Assembly: GCF_905163445.1 (NCBI RefSeq)
Contig: NC_053200.1
Span: 3,038,001 to 3,102,000 of the forward strand
DNA: 64,000 nucleotides
DNA from: Pararge aegeria
Taxonomy: Eukaryota > Arthropoda > Insecta > Lepidoptera > Nymphalidae
Direction: 5' to 3'
Under the pieces are notes generated by a model. That model was not told the DNA's origin. It saw only the letters and a list, made by a program, of their open reading frames with translations, and did not search any database. A program made the translations under genes and the position numbers. This document shows positions 49,021 to 59,918 of this stretch, piece after piece. Position 1 is the stretch's first letter, and each line of letters begins with the position of its first letter.

Positions 49021-49109
49021 AATTCAACATGCGGGTGTATATATATGAATATGGTATTTAGTTTTAATTCAGTGAATGTAAATAATTTTAAGCGACAATT
49101 TTTAGTGGA

Positions 49110-49330
49110 AACGTTGATAGTGCATTGGTAAAAGCTCAACTCCACTTTCGGGGAGCCGAGGAATCCCATCACGCACCTCTTACTTTTCTAAGTTATGTGC
49201 GTTTTAAGTAATTAAAATACCAGTTGCTTCAACGGTTAAGGAAAACATCGCGAGAGTTCAACATAATGTTCTCAAAGGTGATCAACGCAAACCGCACTGG
49301 GCCAGCGCGTAACGGGTTGATGTAATCGTG
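49110..49330 (+). repeat. Short retroposon (family D)
   Basis: 'cttttctaagttatgtgcgttttaagtaattaaaatac', 'cttcaacggttaaggaaaacatcg' and 'gcactgggccagcg' are the complement of the family D order at 21385-21635. It ends in GATGATGGTAATA-type text. Confidence 0.65.
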
Positions 49331-49407
49331 ATGATGGTAATATACATAATTTTATTATACCTAGCAATTATTAATTAATACGACTGTAATCTAGTAAACA
49401 CCGATTA

Positions 49408-49450
49408 ATATTTTTTATTTCATTATTACAAATAATGAAATAAAAAATAT
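49408..49450. repeat. Perfect snap-back palindrome, 20-bp arms, 3-nt loop
   Basis: Arms 49408-49427 and 49431-49450 are exact reverse complements around ACA. Confidence 0.85.
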
Positions 49451-49964
49451 GTCATAAATAAGTTTCACTTTTATATGAAAAATATTTCATAATTTTCAAT
49501 CATCAATATTAGGCTTAGAATATTATTCCTCAGAAATAAAGATTAAATAGACCAATTATTTCGTTTTATTTTAAATAGCTAAGGATATAATTTGCACCAT
49601 TGTGTATTTAGTTTGTCTGGTTGCAGGATTTAGTGGTTAGTTTCCCCTCCTACGAACGTAGACACGCATCCCAGTGATTTAGCGTTACGTGAGATTGCAG
49701 TCAAGGATTAACTTTTAGTGGAATAAAAAAAATGTCTAACATTAAGGTAATCACGACGCTCATTTGCGCTGATATAATATTTGGTTAGTAATGAAATATA
49801 CTTACCAAAGTCAAAGTCAAAAATATCTTTATTCAATTAGGCAAAGACAAAAACGTGTCGCTAAGCGATTTAGCATTATGGTACGACGTTGCTTCGAAAT
49901 CGGGCTAGGGGTTAAAATGATAACTAACCTAACCTAACAGGTTAACTTGTTACCATCAAAATTC

Positions 49965-50165
49965 AAAATTCATTTATTTCAAGTAGGCCTAATATAAGCA
50001 CTTTTGAAGTGTCAAGTCTGCCTGTTTGTAGTGACTCTACCATCAATTCGGAAGGCAGATTCTACCAAGAAGAATAACACATCAACAATTTACATTTTAC
50101 ATTTAAACATACATTTTTCTATCTTGTAAGAGATGAAAGGAAAAATTTTGGGATGCATCATCACT
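49965..50165 (+). repeat. LINE 3'-tail repeat (family C)
   Basis: 'aaaattcatttatttcaagtaggcctaatataagcactttt' followed by 'tgtttgtagtgactctacc', 'ggaaggcagattctacc' and 'ctatcttgtaagagatgaaag'. Confidence 0.75.
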
Positions 50166-50689
50166 CACCACCAGGTGAATTGAAGTCAAAGTCTCACTTG
50201 TAACGTAATAAAAAATTTCACTTGTAATGCGTACTTATGTCAATAATTTTTAAGAACCTTGTGTGAAATCACACATAGTTTCGAGTAAATTTATGTATGA
50301 GTAAGTGCGACGATATGGTTCCTTCAACGACTATGGAACCCTAAAAACATCCTATCATGTTACGGTCATTGGTGGGCTACTGTCGTGCTTTCAGTTCGTT
50401 TATAGTCACGAATAAATAACGATTTATATATTTTGTTGGTTTAAGGAAGAAATGTTTGTGAATATTTAATATTTTTGAATAATATAATATATTTATATCT
50501 ATGAAGGTAAGATAATCATATTAATTTAATTAATTACTATGAAATAAATTACATATAGTTAATAATAGCTTTAAAAAACGGTTACTGTGTTATGTCAAGT
50601 ATCCTAGGCATTTTATTTAGATTACATTTTGCATAGCCGTAACAAGTTACCAGACAATATTGAAATTAATATGATTTTTTCTCATCATC

Positions 50690-51115
50690 ATCATCATCAT
50701 TGGTACTACAGCACTTTGTGGGCCCGGGCCTGCTCCAGTCGATTCCTCCACCTATCTCTATCTTGTGCGCCAGTTTCTCATGCCGATGGCTTCTTCACCC
50801 CGGTCTACTCCATCTATCCAGCGCAATTTTGGCCCCCCGACCGATCTCAACCCGTACGGCTGCGACGTCATAATCTTCTTTGGTCGACGATCGTCGTCCA
50901 TGCGTTAAACATGTCCGGCCCACTGCAGTCTTAAGATTTTTATGTGCTGGAAAATGTTTGGCTCCGCAAAGATATCAAAAACTTTTTGATTGTACCTGAT
51001 ACGCCACTGACCATCCACTTCCACCGCACCATATATGGTTCTTACTACCGTTTTTTTAAAATTCCCAGGGCTTCTTGATTTTTCCTACTAACAATCCAGT
51101 ACTCTCTACCATGCT
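50690..51115 (-). pseudogene. Non-LTR retrotransposon C-terminal fragment
   Basis: The minus strand gives RTIYGAVEVDGQWRIRYNQK, then VFDIFAEPN, ILRLQWAGHV.RMDDDRRPK, GGPKLRWIDGVD and EEAIGMRNWR, a typical LINE C-terminus with WxGHxxRM and RPxxRWxD motifs. Interrupted by stops. Confidence 0.8.
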
Positions 51116-51159
51116 ATAAGGGTTATTGAAAAAAAAAAAAACAAAATTAATTTATTTCA

Positions 51160-51350
51160 ATACTTCACAACACAATCTGCCACCGGTTCGGAAGGCAGAT
51201 TCTACCGAGAAGAAGCCGGCAAGAAACTCAGCAGTTTTTTTTTTCCAACATCAAAAATTTACATTTTACATTTTAACATTCATTTTTCTATCTTGTGAGA
51301 GATGAAAGCGGAGCCGGATGCTTCCAAGCAACCTTGTCATTAAGAAACTC
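51160..51350 (+). repeat. LINE 3'-tail repeat (family C), 170 bp before an LRR receptor start
   Basis: 'ccaccggttcggaaggcagattctaccgagaagaagccggcaag' to 'gagagatgaaagcggagccggatgcttccaagcaaccttgtcat' is a near-consensus copy inside the upstream intron or promoter of the LRR receptor at 51520. Confidence 0.75.
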
Positions 51351-51519
51351 ATCAATTGTATAATAACCTCGCTGTAATAAATGTGTTTTAACACATTATA
51401 TTAGGCCTACGTTACGGAGTATACAAGTTATATTAAACCCATATCCCTTAATGGTTTCTACCCGACATCGTATCTGTGAGATCTAAGTAGTTTACTGTTG
51501 TTTTTATTTTGCAGACACC

Positions 51520-54500
51520 ATGGCACTATTGCAGTTAATCGTTTTGGTTCTTTCTACCATTCTGGGTATAAAAGGACAATGCACACTAAAAGACATCCCG
51601 AAGATCAATAACTTATGTAGTGCCGAAGTTAATTGCAGTGGAACGACAGAAAATTTGATAACCCTGGTGAAAAAACAATGGAATTGCATAAGACACCGCA
51701 TGCATTATTACTACAACAATGAACGAGATTATAATTTAGACAGTAGTTATAATTTGTACGTATATGTTAGTAATGTAGACATCGATATTTCAGAGGATTA
51801 TTTAACTGGTGTAACAGATCTAAGAAATAACGTAAAAACTTTAGTTGTTGAAAATGGCAATCTAGTCTCAATAGGGGCAACATTAACCGGATATAGTAAA
51901 TTAGCAAATTTTTCTTTAACTTACAACAAAGTTGAAACTATAAACTTAAGAGAATTATCAGGTGAATCAATGAAGACTGTGAATGTCTCGCATAATTCAA
52001 TATCAAAAATTGAAGTTGGCCCAGACGGAATTACATTGACTAGTGTGATTAATACTATAGACCTTAGTTATAATGCACTTGAGTCAATACCAAATAACTG
52101 TTTCGCAATGTTTCCACATCTCAGATATTTAAATCTGACATCTAATAAGCTTTTCAAATTCGATATACTTACATTTGAAGGAATAACTAAATTAGAGACA
52201 TTGCAGCTCTCGCACAACAAGATATCAGAAATTGGTCAGAATTTTGCAAGATTTATGAGGTTAAAAGATTTGACTTTGGATTTTAATCAACTAACAACGC
52301 TCACTGATTTCAACTTTAGAACCCTTGTCAGCTTAGAAAAACTCAACTTAAGTTCAAACCGCATAAAACATATTGAGAATAAAACTCTGGCTACACTAAT
52401 AAATCTTGAACAGTTAGATTTGAGTCACAATGAAATATATGTTATCCATCAAACCCTATTTGAAAGCAACATAAATTTGCATAAATTATCGATTTCCCAC
52501 AATAACATAGAAAATATAGAAAGAGGTGCATTTAGAAAAACCAACATATCTTATTTCAATATACAAAATAATTATATCAGCGGATCAATAGAGTATGACA
52601 CATTCTTAGGTATATCCGTTGAAAGTCTGGATTTAAGTAATGGAAGATTAAAAGAACTAGGTGATAAAGCGTTTAGTCATTTAGGTCCCAACTTAAGGTA
52701 TTTGAATTTAAGTACAAATTTAATAGAAAATATAACACAATCTGCTTTCCAGTCATTGAAAATGCTTTATAAGCTGGATTTGTCTCATAATAATTTAATC
52801 AATATTGATTATAATACAAGCGATCTTGTAAAGTTGACAGAATATCATTTAGAATGTAATAAAATAGAAAAAGTAATTCCAAAGATGTTCAATAACCTGA
52901 CTAATTTGATTAAGTTGGATTTGTCTCAAAATGAAATTAACGATATTGAATTTAATTCATTTGTTGAACTAGTGAACCTAAAGGAATTCAATGTAAGTAA
53001 TAACAATTTTGTTAAATCTCTAACAAGCAATATTTTTCGAGGGTTACATAAGGTAGAGACTTTAGATTTATCTAATACAAGATTGATGCATTGTCTCAAC
53101 GGATCTTTTTCTAGTATGGATTCTCTTAATTATTTAAACCTATCACATAGTCAGTTAGAGACAATTGAATATGAGACATTTAAAGAAACTGGGTCCATTT
53201 CTATTATTGATTTATCATATAACATGCTAGAGAACTTTTATATTAATACTTCAAACATTGAACAACTATCAGAACTTTATCTTAATCATAACAAATTAAA
53301 AAACATTACACGTATGACATTTAAGAATTTACGACTATTAAAAAAACTAAACTTAGCTTGTAATAATATATTTTATATAGACTCTAGTAGCTTGCAATCA
53401 CTTTCTCATTTAAATTATTTGGACTTAAGTTCTAATTACAACTTGGCTATTAAGGGTGATGTTTTTAACAATTTGTTTATATCACAAGTTATTTTAAGAA
53501 ATATACGACATCAATTCAGTTTTGAAAATACTATGAATAGTTCAATATCGACATTAATATTAACAAATTGTGAAATTGAAGATATGAATTCCGTTTTTGT
53601 GTATAATATTAATAAAATTCTTAAGTTAGATGTAAGCTCAAATAAAATTAAAACACTGAATAAAGGCTCATTCCAGAATATGGGTGCTTTAAATTGGCTC
53701 GATATAAGCTTTAATATGATTTCCACGATTCAGCCCGGGACATTCATAACCAATAACATGATAAATACTTTAAATCTTTATAGTAACAATTTACGATCTC
53801 TGCAATTTGGAGTACTCGATGGACTCGTAAATCTTCGTGTTCTTAATTTATCTAACAATGAAATAGATACTTTTGCCGTCAATCTTTTACACAACTCACC
53901 AAATCTAAATAAGTTGTTTTTTGACAATAATAATTTAGTGAGTATGGATTTTAGATCACTCAGTAAAACAAGCGTTGAATTGATAACTATTGGTGGTAAT
54001 AGTATACCATGTGACACGTTGGCAGATTGGAAAAAAATAAATAATGATAGCCTAAATGTTACCGGGGCGAGACTTGATTTTGATTCAGAAAATATATATG
54101 GCATCAGTTGCAAAGGCAAAATTAGTTCTTCACGGAAAGAAATACAAAATGAGAACAATAATATAAATTTAACTAGCGAAGTAGTTAAAATAAAGGACAT
54201 AGTTGGGCAGTTGTATAACTATTTAAGACTATCCGAAAATGAAACATTTTCTAAAATAATTGCCGTTTCGGAAAAGATTCTTGATAATAATAAATTAGAC
54301 GACGTCAATTTTAACACATCTCAAATGATTTTAAAGGAACAATTAAATAATTTTCTAAACGAGAAAAAAAATAAAAGTGATAGTGTAACGAATGACATTC
54401 AATTAATTATATCATTATTAGAAAAAAATAATTACTTAACCGAACTTGGTAATATTAAAAAAAATGAATTATTACAAATACCAATTTCTAATGAGAAATA

Positions 54501-54756
54501 TGAAAATGTTTATTCGACAGATATTGTTCCAAAATCGAATGATACACAACCGCTAGAAGTTAAATTAAATCAAAGAACATTAACAGATATGAAAATATTA
54601 TTATATTTTATAGCCACATGTTTAGCAATTGTAGTTTTATTTCATGTTGTAGCAATTATACATAAATATGTGTACAGACAGACATCTCGCGGTTTACGGA
54701 TAAACAATGCGTATAATAATAGGCAATCAGTGGTTAATGGCCTAGAAATGGACTAA
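51520..54756 (+). CDS. Single-pass LRR receptor, paralog 1, 1078 aa
   Basis: A single coding exon starts just after an acceptor (TTTTGCAG at 51507-51514), so at least one upstream untranslated exon is expected. The layout is: signal peptide 1 to about 19 (LLQLIVLVLSTILGIKG); Cys-rich N-cap (C at 21, 33, 40 and 57 region); then about thirty LRRs, for example LRYLNLTSNKL, LEQLDLSHNEI and LNWLDISFNMI, many with N-glycosylation sequons; a C-cap with two cysteines (GGNSIPCDTLADW, then IYGISCKG); a charged stalk of about 150 residues; a membrane segment near 1026-1047 (LLYFIATCLAIVVLFHVVAI); and a 31-residue cytoplasmic tail ending QSVVNGLEMD. No TIR, kinase or ITAM-like motif is present, so it is not a Toll receptor. 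It probably acts at the cell surface in recognition or adhesion, but the ligand is unknown. AATAAA lies near 54828. Confidence 0.9.
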   Translation: MALLQLIVLVLSTILGIKGQCTLKDIPKINNLCSAEVNCSGTTENLITLVKKQWNCIRHRMHYYYNNERDYNLDSSYNLYVYVSNVDIDISEDYLTGVTDLRNNVKTLVVENGNLVSIGATLTGYSKLANFSLTYNKVETINLRELSGESMKTVNVSHNSISKIEVGPDGITLTSVINTIDLSYNALESIPNNCFAMFPHLRYLNLTSNKLFKFDILTFEGITKLETLQLSHNKISEIGQNFARFMRLKDLTLDFNQLTTLTDFNFRTLVSLEKLNLSSNRIKHIENKTLATLINLEQLDLSHNEIYVIHQTLFESNINLHKLSISHNNIENIERGAFRKTNISYFNIQNNYISGSIEYDTFLGISVESLDLSNGRLKELGDKAFSHLGPNLRYLNLSTNLIENITQSAFQSLKMLYKLDLSHNNLINIDYNTSDLVKLTEYHLECNKIEKVIPKMFNNLTNLIKLDLSQNEINDIEFNSFVELVNLKEFNVSNNNFVKSLTSNIFRGLHKVETLDLSNTRLMHCLNGSFSSMDSLNYLNLSHSQLETIEYETFKETGSISIIDLSYNMLENFYINTSNIEQLSELYLNHNKLKNITRMTFKNLRLLKKLNLACNNIFYIDSSSLQSLSHLNYLDLSSNYNLAIKGDVFNNLFISQVILRNIRHQFSFENTMNSSISTLILTNCEIEDMNSVFVYNINKILKLDVSSNKIKTLNKGSFQNMGALNWLDISFNMISTIQPGTFITNNMINTLNLYSNNLRSLQFGVLDGLVNLRVLNLSNNEIDTFAVNLLHNSPNLNKLFFDNNNLVSMDFRSLSKTSVELITIGGNSIPCDTLADWKKINNDSLNVTGARLDFDSENIYGISCKGKISSSRKEIQNENNNINLTSEVVKIKDIVGQLYNYLRLSENETFSKIIAVSEKILDNNKLDDVNFNTSQMILKEQLNNFLNEKKNKSDSVTNDIQLIISLLEKNNYLTELGNIKKNELLQIPISNEKYENVYSTDIVPKSNDTQPLEVKLNQRTLTDMKILLYFIATCLAIVVLFHVVAIIHKYVYRQTSRGLRINNAYNNRQSVVNGLEMD

Positions 54757-54984
54757 ATAGCCGAAATAATAGCACATAAGAATTATATATAAGGTTATAT
54801 TATTTTGTAATAGTTTTGGTATGCTAATAAAAATATTTCATAATATAAAATTATAATATTAGCATTGATTACTAGTTTTTAGTTAACCTGTGAATATAGC
54901 CGTAGCTATTTAAATTGTATACTTTTGTTATCCACACTTTGAGGTGTTTCGTTTAATACCAAACTCGAAACATTACACTCAATA

Positions 54985-55180
54985 TATATCTATATATATA
55001 AAACAAAGTTGTGTTAGTTACACCATTTATAACTCAAGATAGGCTCGACACATTTTTAATATATTTGATTTTTTGGATTTCTCTTAGACCGGAATAGGAT
55101 AATAAGTATTAGTATAACATTCATAAAAAAAAAATGTTTCGGGGTACGAAGTTCGTCGGGAAAGCTAGTTATCTATATAT
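54985..55180 (+). repeat. Interspersed repeat (family B)
   Basis: It begins 'tatatataaaacaaagttgtgttagttacaccatttataactcaag' and ends 'gggtacgaagttcgtcgggaaagctag'. It is the reverse orientation of 47500-47680 and lies directly downstream of LRR receptor 1. Confidence 0.75.
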
Positions 55181-56236
55181 TTTTTTTTAAATTTGAGTAT
55201 TTTGTCCGTCATATCCGCCTTAGTTTGATGCTAAGAGGTAGCCAACGAACTTATTTTACTTCTTCTGGGCTTGTCTCCGTAGTTGGTTGGCCGGAACCTT
55301 CCGTTGTACGTACTGCCACTGGTACGGCTCCCCGCTGGGTCACTCCGGCCAGCTGAGCTCACTTCAGAAGCTTAGCAGGCCACCCAGGTCGCCAAGTGCC
55401 TTAAGGAGTGATGGTGAGGAGCCAAGGTTATGGTGGCATCGAAGTATTATGTGTGTCAGTGTTTCATCAACCTCAATGCATGCTCTGCTCTGACTGTCGG
55501 TTATACCTTATTATTATAAATATATTTTTGCAATTTATATGTAATTTTTTTCGAACAACTTTATTGTCAAATTAGGTTTACATGGAGCTTTGTCAATGCA
55601 TGTTATTGTGCGGGTGCTATATTTAAAAACGTGTAAAATGTATGTTGTTAATGCTCTTAATAAATAAATAAATATACCTTAAATGAAGTGGTGTTTGCTT
55701 AGTTTCCAATGCCATATTATAAAGCCAAATACTACCCTTAGTTTGTCCCGGTTTAGTTGCAGTAGTTAGTTTGTCAGTGGATATAGTGAGTTGAGGCATG
55801 GTCTGTTTTATATTTTTACACTCATTTGCGTTAGTCAAAAGATCCGAGCGTGTGGATCTCGTTTGTTTATGCAGCCATGTTTTCTTTTCACTTTCAACGA
55901 TATGCCGTTAATTAAAATAAGAATAATCGTATCGACAATGAAGTGGAATCTGAATTCCTGACGAATGTTTTTGTTTTCTTATTTTATATTATTGGAATCC
56001 ACACATTGAAATCTTTTATTTTACACGTAGAAAACTTAAATGAGAAATTATCGATTGAAAAAAAATATTATAAAAAAGAATCGTAGTTATTTTCTTATTG
56101 TTTTTACACTATGATAACAAGTTTGCTTTTCTCAATCTATTATTATAGTGATACTGGGAGTAGGCTTTTAGATTAAGAGCATCTTAACTCTTCTCCAATG
56201 TACCTACGTTGCGGGCTTTTATCCCTTGTTACTTAT

Positions 56237-56530
56237 ACTGTTAAGATAATAAATAAATAAGTATACTACGACAATACACACATCGCCATCTAGCTGCACA
56301 GTAAGCATAGCTTGTGTTATGGGTACTAAGATGACTGATGAATATTTTTATGAACACTATAATATAATACTATACATAAATACTTATTATACACATTTAT
56401 ATTTGAAATGTGTGTGTGTATGTGTTTGGGTGGTATTTTACCTGGGTGTAAACTGAAACTGAAAACATTCATATTAATCATACAAACATTTTCCAAGTTG
56501 TGAGATCGTTCTTCGAGGTGGGTACATGGG
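56237..56530 (-). mobile_element. tRNA-derived SINE, degraded reverse copy
   Basis: 'atactacgacaatacacacatcgccatctag' and 'cttgtgttatgggtactaagatgactgatg' match the SINE body in reverse. The head is diverged, with extra sequence near 56400. Confidence 0.75.
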
Positions 56531-56942
56531 TGGACAACGCCGTGTTTTTTAAATTTTTTTTATTATATTTAATTATTTGGGATTTTTATCCAACACGGAT
56601 ATGCCAGTCCCATCATCTTTTGAGCAACTTAGAATCAATAAAACTTAGTTATTAAAATAATACCTAGTATAATAGAAATGTAACAGATACAACCTCTTCC
56701 TGGAAATGGGGGACGTAAACCCTAGTGTGCCTCCTTCGAGGGCCTAATCGGTCGCCTTAGTTCAAGATTTTCTCGCTCGCAATCGAGGAATCATTTTCGA
56801 GTATGGAAATACTTTAATATTGGAGTAAAATGGATCATATTTGCTTTGAGTTAGAGCTTGAATTAACCTACAATTTTTTACCTATGGATGTAGTCAGATC
56901 GTTTGTAAATCAAGAACTAGAAGTAAGTGAAGATCCATTTTT

Positions 56943-57190
56943 GACGGCCGATTAGCGCATTTTGCTGCGACTCTGCTTTGTGAGTCCAAGGCCGTAGGTT
57001 CAATTTCCACTACTGGGTAATGTTTGTGTGATGAGCATGAATGTTTTTCAGTGTTTGGGTGTTTATATGTATATCCTAAATATTTATGTAAAATTTTCAT
57101 AAAAAAAATTCATCAGTCGTCTTAGTACCCATTACACAAGCTACTCTTACTTTGCGTCTAGATGGCTGTGTGTCGTAGTATATTTATTAT
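56943..57190 (+). mobile_element. tRNA-derived SINE
   Basis: GACGGCCGATTAGCGCA head, box B GGTTCAATTTCC (mutated), SINE body and TATTTATTATTATTATTA tail. Older than the copies at 23561 and 45935, judging by its changes. Confidence 0.82.
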
Positions 57191-57559
57191 TATTATTACT
57201 TTGACGATACAGAGTTTGATACTCTAAAACGTCTTGTCAATTGCGAGCGAGCAAATCCTGTACGAAGATGTGGCTTTGCCCAGCAGATAACTAATGTGTG
57301 TTGTCATTATTTAACAACTCATTACATCCTTGATAACATTGTTTTGATAAAAAATATAGCGCTCTTTCATATAACAGCTACTCTGAACTATGGCCGTGCG
57401 ATATGGTCGAGTATCCTGACATAATAGAATCGAAAAATAGGCTATTGAGACAAAAATAAACTTACTTGTGGTTAAATTCTGTGAAATAATGAATTTGGTA
57501 AGTAATTATATCACCGAAAATTCAGCTTCCGCAAACTCATTAATTGAAAAATAAAATAA

Positions 57560-57715
57560 AATTCGAAATGCATTTATTTCAAATAAGCACTTTCATTTAA
57601 TATAGGCGCTTTAGAAACGTGAAGTCTGGCTGTTTGTAGTGACTCTATCAATGGTTCAGAAGGCAGATTCTAACGAGAAGAAGCCGAAAAGAAACTCAGC
57701 AGTTGCGTAGCCTAT
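57560..57715 (+). repeat. LINE 3'-tail repeat (family C)
   Basis: 'tgcatttatttcaaataagcac', 'gtttgtagtgactctatcaatggttcagaaggcagattcta' and 'gaagaagccg' in the usual order. Confidence 0.7.
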
Positions 57716-58594
57716 TTTAGTTTACGTCCTTTCAGATAACTCTATGCTAAAAATCAAGTTATTAAGTAAGAGCGTAAAGGTTGAACAAACAAAAAAAAAT
57801 ATTAACGTGAATCAGCTTTTGATGATGTAAACAGCTCGCTCGTTAAAGCCAGTCGTTTGGTTCTAAATGGTAAAAAACTGAGAGCATAAAATTCACGATA
57901 CGACAGATTTTCTAGGAATAACATTAGATGCTAAACTTTAATAGGGCTTGTCAATAATAATTATATATAAATAATTTATCGAACAGGTTTAGTTCACCCG
58001 CCTTTGCAGTAAAGAAGATACGCCACATGACAGGCATAGAAAATTCTGGGCTAGTCTATGTTAGTTATTTTCACAGCATTGTAACGTAAAGTATTTTACT
58101 ATGAATTATTGCTGCTACTATTTTCTTGTTGCGCTCTCAGTGAATTCACAAGGATCCCAATATGGGTTATTTGTTACGGGAATAGATAATTAAATAGCAT
58201 ACGATATAGCATAAGGATGTTAAGATTATTTTTAAAAAAAGCTACACCATCGCATTAGGTTTAAGTATTCTGGGTAAGAATAAGAGTATAATTGAATAAT
58301 AAAAAAAAATTTTTTGCTAATAATCCCAGCCCTATTGCTGTCATAGATTTTTTTTATGATTTAGCTTACACAAGTGACTAAATTCAAAATTCATTTCTTT
58401 CTAGTAGGCCTAATATAATCACTTTTCGTCAAGTCTGTCTGTTTGTAGAAACGAACACCGGTTCTAAAGGCAAATTCTACCGACAAGAAGCCAGTCCAAG
58501 AAGTCTTTTGGTTTTTTATTGACATTTTACTTTTTAACATGAATAATTTGACAATGGATAATTTGAAAGAACAATGAAAATTTTGTAAAGTCAA

Positions 58595-58800
58595 AATCTC
58601 CTGAGGATGTTCCGGTTTCGGAGCGAAACGCGCATACAGGGTACATTGCTGAAGTTCTGTTTGGTGTGGAGTATAAGGATTGAAGAAATTATAAATTACA
58701 CCACACAGATTCTCCTGCTTTTCGCGGAGTATAGCAAATTAAGCTTAATTTTCATAATATATCATGGATTTCCGCAAAGTAACGCCTGCTTCTATCCAAT
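58595..58800 (+). repeat. Interspersed repeat (family G)
   Basis: 'ctcctgaggatgttccggtttcggagcgaaacgcgc', TGTTTGGTGTGGAGTATAAG and 'catggatttccgcaaagtaacgcctgcttctatcc' match 13860-14165. Flanked on both sides by family C text, so it is probably inserted in a family C copy. Confidence 0.7.
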
Positions 58801-59818
58801 TTTTAACATTACTTTTTCTATTTTGTAAGAGATGAAAGCGGAGCCGGATGCTTTCAAGCAACCTTGTCATTAAGAAATTCATCAATTGTATAGTAATCTC
58901 GCTATAATAAATGTGTTTTAACATATTATTTAATCTTATGCATTGTTAGGTCTAATTCTAGCTTAGGCATCATATTATTATAAAAGCGTATACTCAATCA
59001 GACAAATGACTTCTGTACGTTTCGCAGACGATATTCAGATAACACTAATTAATGACCATTTCTTGTAAGTCGATTGTTTATATCCACTTTTTGCGTATAA
59101 AGATTAATATTTTGTCTTAAAAATACTATATTATTATAAATATATTATGAAGCTACAGTAAGTATACCTATTTTTTTAAACATATTCCCGAGGGATTCGC
59201 GAGATTAAAATTTACATATTTATAAACACACAGCTCTTTTTTGCAAAATAATATAGTTTCAATATCAGCAGCATACTATTAAAGTACGCAAAATAAACAA
59301 GTCTGTAATATAAACGTCAGTAATGTGTCTAATTTTTCTGACTGCGTAGGCAGCTGAGCTTAGTTTATCCGCTTGTGTATTTACATGGGTAGCTTACACG
59401 TGTAATTACACTGTAGCTTATTATCAAAGGTCATGAAAACCTATGGAGGTTTCCATTTTCGACAGACTTCGTTTTTTTTTTGGATTTAAAAGTAAGTTGT
59501 TCAAAGTAAACTAGGGAAACACATGCGACATGGCACGGTTTACATCGTCCGAGTAATCTTCGCTCCTGTTTTAAACTTTTAACTTTAAAATGAAATCACT
59601 ACAAACAGACTGACTTGACGTTTCAAAAGTGCTTATAAATTAGGCCTACTTGAAATAAATGAATTTTGTTAGTCTTAAAAATTAGAAATGTATCATCTAC
59701 AAACAATACAATGTCTCATGTTCCACTGACATGGTATGGCAGATCATTTATGTACACCAAAAATAGCAAAGGACCCAAATCGAGTCTTCTGGGACCCATT
59801 GAGTTATTTGAACCCTAA

Positions 59819-59865
59819 GATTTTATGTAATTTATGCAAACCCTTTGCATAAATGACATAAAATC
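59819..59865. repeat. Snap-back palindrome, 22-bp arms, 3-nt loop
   Basis: Arms 59819-59840 and 59844-59865 pair with one mismatch around CCC. It ends 53 bp before the start codon of LRR receptor 2 and about 48 bp before the inferred 3' splice site. Confidence 0.85.
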
Positions 59866-59918
59866 ATGCTACTCGTACTTTATTATGTGTAAATACTGTT
59901 ACATTTTTTTCAGACGCT

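Larger units (their letters stand above)
54757..59918. other. Spacer between the two LRR receptor paralogs
   Basis: It is filled with repeats: family B at 54985-55180, a degraded reverse SINE at 56237-56530, a SINE at 56943-57190, family C tails at 57560-57715, 58385-58510, 58815-58875 and 59590-59660 (reverse), and family G at 58595-58800. The stretch 55200-55500 is GC-richer but has no supported gene. The 5' untranslated exon of the second receptor should lie here and cannot be pinpointed. Confidence 0.6.

Noticed and set aside
50629..50934. 101-codon plus-strand ORF
   Set aside because: It is antisense to a LINE C-terminal fragment whose minus-strand reading gives clear family motifs.
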